DNA from: an uncultured Flammeovirgaceae bacterium
GTDB taxonomy: Bacteria > Bacteroidota > Bacteroidia > Cytophagales > Cyclobacteriaceae
DNA: 6,231 bases
Assembly: GCA_946480685.1 (NCBI GenBank)
Contig: CAMLLI010000287.1
Coordinates: 1-6,231 of the forward strand
Direction: 5' to 3'
Shown here: piece by piece, positions 1-6,231 of the stretch
Numbering within the stretch: the stretch's first letter is position 1
How the letters are laid out: each line of letters starts with the position of its first letter
Program-made: the position numbers and the translations under genes
Notes under the pieces: model-generated
The model's input: only the letters and a program-made list of their open reading frames with translations
Told to the model about the DNA's origin: nothing
Database searches by the model: none

Positions 1-62
1 ATACAAACTATAATAATAAACCGGCATACTCCGGAGTTTTGCAGGCTCTTAAAGCACAGTAA
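1..62 (+). CDS. C-terminal end of a probable GH10 endo-1,4-beta-xylanase (5' partial)
   Basis: Reading from base 3, an open frame gives TNYNNKPAYSGVLQALKAQ and stops at TAA (60-62). The first two bases (AT) finish a codon that starts outside the window, possibly Asp or Asn. The pattern 'NY-x-x-KPAY-x-x-VL-x-ALK' is the usual last beta-alpha element of GH10 xylanases, where a phrase such as 'DxxYxPKPAYxAVLxAL' ends the protein. The complete GH10 enzyme later in this window ends in a comparable way (DVELKPKRAYFAVTKF). An intrinsic terminator 48 nt after the stop supports a real gene end here. The call rests on only 19 residues; another TIM-barrel hydrolase with a similar tail is possible. If correct, it would act on xylan backbone like its downstream neighbour. 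Confidence 0.65.
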   Translation, partial: TNYNNKPAYSGVLQALKAQ

Positions 63-109
63 TATTTATATATTTATAGTATTACCGCGCAGTTTGTAGC
101 GATACTGGT

Positions 110-146
110 AAATGGCAAGATCTGAAAAATGATCTTGCCATTTTTT
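110..146 (+). terminator. Rho-independent terminator after the upstream gene
   Basis: A perfect 13-bp stem (110-122 pairing with 131-143, AAATGGCAAGATC / GATCTTGCCATTT) encloses an 8-nt loop (TGAAAAAT). The 3' side of the stem runs into a T-tract ending at 146. It lies 48 nt after the stop of the upstream gene and only 31 nt before the GH35 start. It therefore most likely ends the upstream transcript. On the minus strand the stem is followed by only three T residues, so it is mainly a + strand terminator. Because so little room remains before the next start, partial read-through or an attenuator role cannot be excluded. Confidence 0.85.
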
Positions 147-177
147 AATCATAACGTATTCATCGAATTATAACACT

Positions 178-1809
178 ATGCACCTGGCAAAACTATATAT
201 ACTTTCTTTCCTGGTCGCTTCGGGTATAGCGGCTTTCGCACAAAAGCAGAATGATATTCCGCATCTTGTAAAGCAAGGTAAAACGTCTCAACTCGTTGTT
301 CAGAATAAACCGTTTATTATACTCGGTGGCGAACTCGGTAATTCCAGTGCGTCCGATATGAGGTATATGGAACCGTATTGGAAGAAGTTTACCGATATGC
401 ATCTCAATACAATACTTGCCCCGGTATATTGGGAGCTGATCGAGCCTGCCGAAGGTAAATTTGATTTCAAGTCTGTAGACGATCTCATTGAAGAATCGCG
501 AAAGCACAACCTGAAATTGGTACTGCTTTGGTTCGGAAGCTGGAAGAACAGTATGTCGTGCTATGCGCCTGAATGGGTAAAGCTGAATCAAAAACGTTTC
601 CCCCGCACACAGGATAAACAAGGGCGCAGTGCCGAAATTCTAAGTCCGTTTAGTGAAGCGAACCTCGAAGCTGATAAGAAAGTATTCGCAGCCCTGATGA
701 AACATATCCGTCAGATCGATGAGCAACAGCAAACCGTTATCATGATCCAGGTAGAGAACGAGATCGGTATGCTTCCGGAAGCACGCGACTATCATCCGAC
801 TTCAACGGCAGCGTTCAATAAACCAGTACCGCAAGAGTTGATGCGTTACCTGAACAGTAACAAAGAGAAACTCGCACCGGCACTATATGAAGCCTGGAAG
901 AAAAATGGTTTCAAAATGAGTGGTAGCTGGGAAGAACTGTTCGGGAAAAGTCTGGCAACAGACGAAGCATTTATAGCCTGGTACTTTGCTAAATATACCC
1001 AGGCCGTTACAGCAGCCGGAAAAGATATATACCCGCTGCCGATGTTCATTAACGCAGCGTTGAACAGACCTAACGTGAAACCCGGTGATTATCCGAGCGG
1101 TGGACCACTGCCACACATCATTGATATATGGAAAGCCGGTGCACCTGCCGTTGATTTTCTTTCTCCTGATTTTTACAATCCTGATTTTAAATATTGGAAT
1201 GATTTATATACACGTGCCGATAATCCATTATTTATACCGGAGATACGACTCGAAGCATCGGATGCTGCCAAAGTATTCTACGCAATAGGACACTATCATG
1301 CCATGGGTTTCTCTCCATTCTCGATTGAGTCTGCGGAAGGAACCGTAAAAGAATCGCTGGCGAAAAGTTATGAAGTGTTGTCTCAATTATCTCCTATCAT
1401 CAGTTCACACCGGGGTAAGAATACGATGGAAGGTGTGTTGGTTGATAAGGCAAATTCAGAGCAGATCGTGAAGCTCGGTAACTATACCTTTACCTTTAAG
1501 CATGACTATACGTTGGGCTGGTCGCCACAAGCAAAAGATGAGCAGTGGCCGATCATGGGCGGTCTCATCATCCAGACTGCACCCGATGAATTTATTATAG
1601 CAGGCGATGGCATTGTAGTAACGTTTACTTCCAATCTCCCCGATGCGCCCCTGGCTGGTATAGCCCGCATTGACGAAGGTGAATACAAAAACGGACAATG
1701 GGTAGCCGGAAGAAGAATGAACGGCGATCAAAGTCACCAGGGCAGACACCTCCGGTTTTCGGTTGGTGAATGCGGTATTCAGATATTGAAACTATATTCG
1801 TATAAATAA
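178..1809 (+). CDS. Exported GH35 family glycoside hydrolase with DUF5597 domain (beta-galactosidase-like)
   Basis: Predicted retaining exo-glycosidase of 543 aa. Residues 1-21 form a Sec signal peptide (K5, hydrophobic core 6-19, A-F-A then Q22) with no lipobox Cys, so it is probably periplasmic. The TIM barrel covers about residues 35-400: LGGELGNSSASD (49-60), NTILAPVYWELIEPAEGKFDF (from 77), LLWFGSWKNS (116-125), QVENEIG (191-197) and LFIPEIR (351-357). By family analogy E195 is the acid/base and E355 the nucleophile. Residues from about 400 to 540 match the DUF5597 beta-rich domain found at the C-terminus of this GH35 subgroup, and the length is normal for the group. The best known relatives are beta-galactosidases of xyloglucan loci. 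Here the gene heads a GH115-GH10 cluster and lies 11 nt before GH115, so a xylan side-chain sugar is a possible target; this is inference. There is no Shine-Dalgarno sequence, and the start is set by the signal peptide. Confidence 0.88.
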   Translation: MHLAKLYILSFLVASGIAAFAQKQNDIPHLVKQGKTSQLVVQNKPFIILGGELGNSSASDMRYMEPYWKKFTDMHLNTILAPVYWELIEPAEGKFDFKSVDDLIEESRKHNLKLVLLWFGSWKNSMSCYAPEWVKLNQKRFPRTQDKQGRSAEILSPFSEANLEADKKVFAALMKHIRQIDEQQQTVIMIQVENEIGMLPEARDYHPTSTAAFNKPVPQELMRYLNSNKEKLAPALYEAWKKNGFKMSGSWEELFGKSLATDEAFIAWYFAKYTQAVTAAGKDIYPLPMFINAALNRPNVKPGDYPSGGPLPHIIDIWKAGAPAVDFLSPDFYNPDFKYWNDLYTRADNPLFIPEIRLEASDAAKVFYAIGHYHAMGFSPFSIESAEGTVKESLAKSYEVLSQLSPIISSHRGKNTMEGVLVDKANSEQIVKLGNYTFTFKHDYTLGWSPQAKDEQWPIMGGLIIQTAPDEFIIAGDGIVVTFTSNLPDAPLAGIARIDEGEYKNGQWVAGRRMNGDQSHQGRHLRFSVGECGIQILKLYSYK

Positions 1810-1820
1810 TCCATTGTGTC

Positions 1821-4685
1821 ATGCACTGCTATAGATATATCGTTGTATTGATAATGGTTAGCCTGCTGGCAAATCAGTCGTACGCACAAGCATCGTATAT
1901 TACAAAGGAGAAGAAAGGCAAAACATTCTCATTGGTGTCGTCTGGTAAAGCTACATCGCTATATATAGACGATGCAGATTACCCCGGCGTGATACGTGCT
2001 GCCAAAGACCTTCAGCGGGATATAGCACGTGTTTCCGATGTAACGCCTCCATTGGAAAATAGTTTTTCAGGAGGCGATGCCGTTATTATTGGCACGATTG
2101 GTAAAAGTAAACTGATCGATCAGCTTGTTGCAGCCGGGAAACTAAATGTAAAAGACGTTGCCGGTAAATGGGAAACCTTTGTAATACAAACGATCGATAA
2201 TCCTGTAAAAGGCATAGCTCGTGCACTCGTAATTGCCGGTAGCGATAAGCGCGGTACGATCTTCGGTATATATGATGTCTCACGACAAATCGGTGTATCA
2301 CCCTGGCACTGGTGGGCCGATGTACCGCCTCAGAAAAGCAATAGCCTGTACGTTGTACCCGGACGTTATATTCAAGGTGAGCCGCCCGTAAGGTATCGCG
2401 GTATTTTTATCAACGATGAAGAACCTGCTCTCGGGCGATGGGCTGTTGAGAACTATGGCGGATTCAATCATGAGTTCTATGAAAAAGTTTTTGAGTTGAT
2501 CCTGCGTCTCAAAGGTAATTACCTGTGGCCCGCGATGTGGTGGGCAAGTTTTAGCAGTGATGATACCTTGAATCCAAAGCTTGTCGATGAATATGGAATT
2601 GTGATTGGGACAACGCACCACGAACCCATGACGCGCGCGCATGCCGAATGGCGGAAAGGCGGAGAAGGTCCGTGGAACTACGAGAAGAACGAAAGTACAC
2701 TTCGTAAATTCTGGACAGAAGGTATACAACGCATGGGCAACTATGAAAGTATAGTTTCTGTCGGCATGCGCGGTGATGGCGACATGGCTATGGAAGAAGA
2801 TACCAACATCGCTTTGCTCGAACGCATCGTAAAAGATCAGCGTGAGATTATACAGCAGGTAACCGGCAAAGAACCATCTGCAACGCCCCAGCTATGGGCG
2901 CTGTACAAAGAAGTGCAAGACTACTACGACAAAGGCATGCGTGTACCAGACGATGTTACCCTGTTACTCTGCGATGACAACTGGGGAAACATTCGGAAGC
3001 TGCCGAAGCCTGACGACAAACCGCGTAAAGGTGGCTATGGTATATATTATCATTTTGATTATGTAGGAGGTCCGCGAAACTATAAATGGATCAATACCAA
3101 CCAGATCGAACGTACGTGGGAGCAGATGCACCTGGCGTACGAGTATGGCGCCAACCAGATATGGATCGTCAATGTAGGTGACATCAAACCGATGGAATTC
3201 CCTACTTCATTCTTCCTGGATTATGCGTGGAACCCGAAGCGATGGAATCAATCCAATCTAAAAGACTATACGGAGCAGTGGGCAACAGAACAATTCGGAA
3301 GTATATATGCGAAAGAGATCGCTACCATACTGAATGGCTATACAAAATACAATGCCCGCAGAAAACCGGAGCTTCTCTCACCCGATACCTATAGCATTAC
3401 AAACTATCGCGAAGCAGAGACAATGCTCGCTGAATATACTTCATTGGTACAGCAGGCTGAAAAGATAAACGCTGCATTGCCAGCGGAATATCGAGATGCA
3501 TTCTTTCAACTCGTGTTGCATCCCGTCAAGGCATCAGCCAACCTGAATGAAATGTATGTAACCGCTGCACGTAACCGCCTGTACGCTGCACAAGGCCGGG
3601 CTGCCACGAACATAATGGCTGAACGCGTAAAAAAGTTATTCGATGAAGATGCAGCTTTGTCACGACAGTACAACAAAGGTATAGCGAATGGAAAGTGGAA
3701 CCACATGATGGACCAGACACACATTGGCTATACATACTGGCAGCAACCGTCCAAGGATGTAATGCCGGAAGTAAAAATTATTCGCGTATCGGAAGGCGCG
3801 TCTATGGGGGTAGCGATCGAAGGTTCAACGGATGCATGGCCAATCGCGCAGCAAGTGGCCGTGTTGCCGGAGTTCGATGCGTTCAACCAACAGGTATACT
3901 ATATCGACATCTTCAATCGTGGGCAAACTCCATTCAGGTATAGCGTAACAGCGGACGCACCCTATATTAAGATCAGCGAACCCTCCGGAAACATCGATAA
4001 GGAGCAACGCATCTGGATCAAAATCGATTCGCGAAATGTTCCTCCCGGAAAACATACTATACCTGTGCACATAAAAGGGGAAAATGAGAATGTTGTGATT
4101 AGGACAATTGTGAACAATGTAAAACCTGCCATCACACAACCCAAAACATTTATAGCGGGGAATGGCTATATATCCATCGAAGCGGAACATTATACGAAAG
4201 CCGTGAACTCTCCATCAGCCCGGTGGGATGTTATACCGGGTTTAGGCAGAACGCTATCATCAGTCACAACATTTCCGGTTACGGCTAAAAGTGAAACGCT
4301 CAATGCAACGAGTCCACATTTGGAGTATGGAGTATATTTTCCCGATAGCGGATCGGTAAAGGTTAAGTTGTACCTTTCTCCAACGCTTAACTTTCACAAC
4401 ACAGCAGGGCTCCGCTTTGCCGTTTCATTTGATAACGAAACTCCGCAGGTTATCAATTTGCATGATGACTCATCGCTCAAGGCCTGGGAGCTGTGGGTGA
4501 GTGACAATGTGATCGTAAAAACATCAAATCACATGCTGCAACGGAGTGGCTACCATACGCTCAAGTTCTGGCGCATAGATGCGGGTGTAGTATTGCAAAA
4601 GCTCGTTGTCGAGACGAAAGAAATTAAACCAAGTTACCTGGGACCACCGGAGAGCTATTCCACCGGTAGAACCAATCTTCACTGA
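1821..4685 (+). CDS. GH115 xylan alpha-1,2-glucuronidase
   Basis: Predicted to remove (4-O-methyl)-D-glucuronic acid alpha-1,2-linked to xylose in glucuronoxylan; GH115 members act on internal as well as terminal substituted xyloses. It has 954 aa, the normal full length. Residues 1-22 are a Sec signal peptide (cleavage after S-Y-A, then Q23) without a lipobox. An N-terminal alpha/beta domain like that of GH67 spans about 35-170. The catalytic barrel (about 190-520) carries RYRGIFINDEEP (191-202), GTTHHEPM (263-270), GMRGDGD (315-321), LLLCDDNWGN (381-390) and YYHFDYVGGPRNYKW (409-423); the Asp, Glu and His in these blocks are candidates for the active site. A helical domain follows (about 520-640), then beta-sandwich regions, the last one (about 780-930) matching the GH115 C-terminal domain. 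It starts 11 nt after the GH35 stop and ends 25 nt before GH10, so it is probably co-transcribed with both. No type IX secretion tail is seen. Confidence 0.95.
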   Translation: MHCYRYIVVLIMVSLLANQSYAQASYITKEKKGKTFSLVSSGKATSLYIDDADYPGVIRAAKDLQRDIARVSDVTPPLENSFSGGDAVIIGTIGKSKLIDQLVAAGKLNVKDVAGKWETFVIQTIDNPVKGIARALVIAGSDKRGTIFGIYDVSRQIGVSPWHWWADVPPQKSNSLYVVPGRYIQGEPPVRYRGIFINDEEPALGRWAVENYGGFNHEFYEKVFELILRLKGNYLWPAMWWASFSSDDTLNPKLVDEYGIVIGTTHHEPMTRAHAEWRKGGEGPWNYEKNESTLRKFWTEGIQRMGNYESIVSVGMRGDGDMAMEEDTNIALLERIVKDQREIIQQVTGKEPSATPQLWALYKEVQDYYDKGMRVPDDVTLLLCDDNWGNIRKLPKPDDKPRKGGYGIYYHFDYVGGPRNYKWINTNQIERTWEQMHLAYEYGANQIWIVNVGDIKPMEFPTSFFLDYAWNPKRWNQSNLKDYTEQWATEQFGSIYAKEIATILNGYTKYNARRKPELLSPDTYSITNYREAETMLAEYTSLVQQAEKINAALPAEYRDAFFQLVLHPVKASANLNEMYVTAARNRLYAAQGRAATNIMAERVKKLFDEDAALSRQYNKGIANGKWNHMMDQTHIGYTYWQQPSKDVMPEVKIIRVSEGASMGVAIEGSTDAWPIAQQVAVLPEFDAFNQQVYYIDIFNRGQTPFRYSVTADAPYIKISEPSGNIDKEQRIWIKIDSRNVPPGKHTIPVHIKGENENVVIRTIVNNVKPAITQPKTFIAGNGYISIEAEHYTKAVNSPSARWDVIPGLGRTLSSVTTFPVTAKSETLNATSPHLEYGVYFPDSGSVKVKLYLSPTLNFHNTAGLRFAVSFDNETPQVINLHDDSSLKAWELWVSDNVIVKTSNHMLQRSGYHTLKFWRIDAGVVLQKLVVETKEIKPSYLGPPESYSTGRTNLH

Positions 4686-4710
4686 CATATATATCCCAAA
4701 CACCAAACCA

Positions 4711-5799
4711 ATGATAACAACTAATAGAAAAGCATGTACAGCCGTAGCATCTATACTGATGATGTTGTCGGCAGAATCCATCGCACAACCGGGCGATGAT
4801 AAAGGTCTGAAAGATTACTATAGAGATTACTTCCCGGTGGGAGTAGCCGTGTCTCCGCGCGCACTGCAGAACGAAGAAGGAGAATTGATCCTGAAGCAAT
4901 TCAGTAGCATGACTCCCGAGAATGCCATGAAGATGGGGCCGATCCATCCGGAGGAGAATCGTTACTATTGGGACGATGCTGACAAGATCATAGACTTCGC
5001 GCAGAAGCATAATCTGAAAGTTCGCGGTCACGCACTCTGCTGGCACGAACAAGCACCACGTTGGATATTTACCGATGCGAAAGGCGACACCGTTAGCAAA
5101 GCTATACTCTTGCAGCGTTTGAAAGATCACATCACTACCGTAGTAAGTCGCTATCGCGGGAAGATCTATGCGTGGGATGTTGTGAACGAAGCGATAGCCG
5201 ATGACCCGAAACAATTACTCCGTAACTCGCCCTGGTATCGTATATGCGGAGAAGATTTTATCATCAAAGCCTTTGAGTACGCGCACGCTGCCGACCCCAC
5301 CGCTCAACTTTTCTATAACGACTATAACACCGAGCGTCCGGAGAAACGCGATCGTGTATATACTTTGCTAAAGAAACTGGTAGAGGCCGGAGTTCCGATT
5401 CATGGCGTTGGTCTTCAGGGACATTGGTCGATCTTCGAACCCACCGAAGCAGAGCTGCGTGCGGCCCTCGATAAATTTTCTTCACTCAAATTGAAAGTCC
5501 AAATCACCGAGCTCGATATATCCATATACAAATGGGAAAAATTTCAACGTGAACGGAGACAGGGTGAGTCAGATGTTTTTACGTCAGAGCTAGAGAACAA
5601 GCAACTGGAGCAGTACAAAATGGTTTTCAAAGTCTTTCGCGAGTATAAAAACGTCATCACCGGAGTAACGTTCTGGAATATATCCGACAAATACACCTGG
5701 CTCGACCATTATCCCGTAAGAGACCGCAAAAACTATCCGCTGCTGTTTGATGTAGAGCTTAAGCCGAAGCGTGCATATTTCGCGGTGACGAAGTTTTGA
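4711..5799 (+). CDS. GH10 endo-1,4-beta-xylanase
   Basis: Predicted retaining endo-xylanase of 362 aa with a single catalytic domain and no carbohydrate-binding module. Residues 1-25 form a Sec signal peptide (S-I-A, then Q26). GH10 landmarks occur in order: FPVGVAV (41-47), TPENAMK (68-74), RGHALCWHEQ (105-114), WDVVNEA (155-161, acid/base E160), LFYNDYNTE (200-208), GVGLQGHWS (232-240), ITELDIS (265-271, nucleophile E267) and TFWNISDKYTWL (320-331). The frame is open from ATG 4606, but that start would overlap the end of GH115 by 80 nt and add 35 residues without secretion character. ATG 4711 gives a clean signal peptide and a 25-nt gap, so it is preferred. There is no Shine-Dalgarno sequence. 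The enzyme probably cuts xylan into oligosaccharides alongside GH115. No terminator is seen directly after the stop. Confidence 0.96.
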   Translation: MITTNRKACTAVASILMMLSAESIAQPGDDKGLKDYYRDYFPVGVAVSPRALQNEEGELILKQFSSMTPENAMKMGPIHPEENRYYWDDADKIIDFAQKHNLKVRGHALCWHEQAPRWIFTDAKGDTVSKAILLQRLKDHITTVVSRYRGKIYAWDVVNEAIADDPKQLLRNSPWYRICGEDFIIKAFEYAHAADPTAQLFYNDYNTERPEKRDRVYTLLKKLVEAGVPIHGVGLQGHWSIFEPTEAELRAALDKFSSLKLKVQITELDISIYKWEKFQRERRQGESDVFTSELENKQLEQYKMVFKVFREYKNVITGVTFWNISDKYTWLDHYPVRDRKNYPLLFDVELKPKRAYFAVTKF

Positions 5800-5888
5800 A
5801 GTCAGAAGCCACTAGCTGCCAGCTTCTAGCTGCTAGCCTGAGGTTGGTAACGTAAATGATTGTCGTAGTAGGATTGATAAATTGGTGA

Positions 5889-5969
5889 ATTGGAAAATTA
5901 TAAGATTATAAGATTGAAAGATTGGGTGCCTTTAATCTTCCAATGTTCTAATTTTCCAATCTTATAATC
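5889..5969. repeat. AT-rich inner inverted repeat with alternative hairpins
   Basis: Several perfect or near-perfect complementary pairs overlap here. ATTGGAAAATTA (5889-5900) pairs with TAATTTTCCAAT (5949-5960). GATTATAAGATTG (5904-5916) pairs with CAATCTTATAATC (5957-5969). ATTGAAAGATT (5913-5923) pairs with AATCTTCCAAT (5934-5944) around a 10-nt loop with one mismatch. The arms are degenerate repeats of ATAAGATT and TTGGAAAATT, so the pairings compete and the region could form more than one hairpin. It is the core of the larger palindromic element. Confidence 0.7.
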
Positions 5970-5979
5970 CTCGAATCAA

Positions 5980-6012
5980 TTTGTCCCTACAAAACGAAAG
6001 CGTTTAAATTAG
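5980..6012 (+). promoter_or_regulatory. Weak candidate Bacteroidota promoter for uxuA
   Basis: TTTG at 5980-5983, a 21-nt spacer, and TAAATTAG at 6005-6012 together approach the Bacteroidota housekeeping sigma pattern (TTTG, 19-21 nt, TAnnTTTG), with one mismatch in the -7 box. Transcription would begin about 80-90 nt before the uxuA start. The spacer contains a small palindrome. The elements are short and chance occurrence is quite possible. If it is false, uxuA may simply be transcribed from the upstream operon through the palindromic element. Confidence 0.3.
5992..6005. promoter_or_regulatory. Possible operator palindrome (AAACG-AAAG-CGTTT)
   Basis: Two 5-bp complementary arms, AAACG and CGTTT, flank a 4-nt spacer. 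The site sits between the candidate -33 and -7 boxes, where a repressor would block RNA polymerase. The shape is broadly like sites of dimeric sugar-responsive repressors, but I do not recognise it as the site of a specific family. Five-base arms occur often by chance. Confidence 0.22.
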
Positions 6013-6105
6013 CACCCACAAACCAGCAGCTAGCAACTAGCAGCCAGCAGCTGACTCAACGCAACGCGTAATAAAAAAGAGAATCGTAAAAACTAAGATA
6101 ATCTT

Positions 6106-6231
6106 ATGATGGAACAAACAATGCGCTGGTACGGACCGCACGATGCGGTGAGCCTGACAGATATACTGCAGTCGGGATGTACTGGTGTGGTAACGGCACT
6201 GCATCATATACCGGTTGGTGATGTGTGGACA
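6106..6231 (+). CDS. uxuA: Mannonate dehydratase UxuA, N-terminal part (3' partial)
   Basis: The frame is open from ATG 6106 to the window end (42 codons). After [10 protein letters not shown] it carries the UxuA N-terminal signature: [12 protein letters not shown], then [18 protein letters not shown], which closely follows the start of Escherichia coli UxuA (MEQTWRWYGPNDPVSL and [15 protein letters not shown]). UxuA dehydrates D-mannonate to 2-keto-3-deoxy-D-gluconate in the cytoplasm, after UxaC and UxuB convert glucuronate through fructuronate. There is no signal peptide, as expected. The start may be the first or second of two adjacent ATGs (6106 or 6109); the second matches the E. coli protein start. 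The upstream bases are A-rich without a Shine-Dalgarno sequence. Its place after GH115 fits the catabolism of glucuronic acid released from xylan. About 90% of the gene lies outside the window. Confidence 0.93.
   Translation, partial: MMEQTMRWYGPHDAVSLTDILQSGCTGVVTALHHIPVGDVWT

Larger units (their letters stand above)
5800..6056. repeat. Nested imperfect palindromic intergenic element
   Basis: This fills most of the 306-bp gap between the GH10 gene and uxuA. The outer arms are 5800-5836 and about 6023-6056. AGTCAG at 5800-5805 is exactly complementary to CTGACT at 6051-6056, and CTAGCTGCT at 5826-5834 is exactly complementary to AGCAGCTAG at 6025-6033, with looser matching between. Each arm is made of variants of CTAGCTGC and CCAGC. 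Inside them lies an AT-rich inverted repeat (annotated separately). No convincing ORF, tRNA or transposase occurs in it. The layout resembles short non-autonomous palindromic repeats scattered between genes in some Bacteroidota; copy number cannot be judged from one copy. It does not look like a simple terminator because no T-tract follows the arms. Confidence 0.6.

Noticed and set aside
193..621. Minus-strand open frame of 142 codons inside the GH35 gene.
   Set aside because: Antisense shadow of a strongly recognised coding region with no family motif of its own.
2298..2729. Minus-strand open frame of 143 codons inside the GH115 gene.
   Set aside because: Antisense to the conserved catalytic blocks of GH115; no recognisable domain.
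4606..4710. In-frame N-terminal extension of the GH10 gene from ATG 4606.
   Set aside because: It overlaps the GH115 coding end by 80 nt, adds 35 residues with no family match, and would bury the clear signal peptide that begins at 4711.
4624..5214. Minus-strand open frame of 196 codons opposite the end of GH115 and the GH10 gene.
   Set aside because: It lies wholly antisense to two well-supported genes, its translation shows no recognisable domain, and such frames arise from codon bias of the real strand.
5810..5840. Intrinsic terminator for the GH10 gene in the CTAGCTGC-rich arm.
   Set aside because: Short local stems are possible, but no T-tract follows them.
5992..6005. Assignment of the AAACG-AAAG-CGTTT palindrome to a LacI-family or CcpA-type site.
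   Set aside because: It lacks the central CG typical of LacI-family operators and does not fit the CcpA consensus, so only a generic palindrome is reported.
5800..6056. CRISPR array, or insertion sequence with a transposase gene.
   Set aside because: The repeats are inverted and degenerate, not regularly spaced identical direct repeats, and no transposase-like reading frame is present.

Overview
The window looks like part of a glucuronoxylan-utilisation locus from a free-living member of the Bacteroidota, probably Cytophagales- or Chitinophagales-like. This placement is inferred from four things: the Sec signal peptides ending in A|Q, the absence of Shine-Dalgarno sequences before the starts, moderate GC content with frequent ATA isoleucine codons, and the DUF5597-type GH35 and GH115 families present. 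Every gene lies on the + strand.

Layout. Bases 1-62 hold the last 19 complete codons of an upstream gene whose tail resembles the C-terminus of a GH10 xylanase. A textbook intrinsic terminator follows at 110-146. Next come three closely packed genes for exported glycoside hydrolases: a GH35 enzyme with a C-terminal DUF5597 domain (178-1809), a GH115 xylan alpha-1,2-glucuronidase (1821-4685) and a GH10 endo-1,4-beta-xylanase (4711-5799). The gaps between them are only 11 and 25 nt, so they very probably form one transcript. Bases 5800-6105 are a non-coding stretch of about 306 bp. It holds a nested, imperfect palindromic element (outer CTAGCTGC-type arms around inner AT-rich arms), then a weak Bacteroidota-type promoter candidate with a small palindrome in its spacer. 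From 6106 to the end of the window is the start of uxuA (mannonate dehydratase), cut off after 42 codons.

How the genes fit together. GH10 cuts the xylan backbone. GH115 removes (4-O-methyl)glucuronic acid side groups. The GH35 enzyme probably trims a terminal galactose-like sugar, but its substrate here is uncertain. UxuA acts in the cytoplasm on mannonate, which is made from glucuronate through fructuronate, and yields 2-keto-3-deoxygluconate. The locus therefore joins export-side release of glucuronic acid to its catabolism. No SusC/SusD pair, regulator, transporter, RNA gene, CRISPR array or transposase is visible. I found no clearly new system. The least explained parts are the palindromic element before uxuA and the presence of a GH35-DUF5597 enzyme in a xylan operon.
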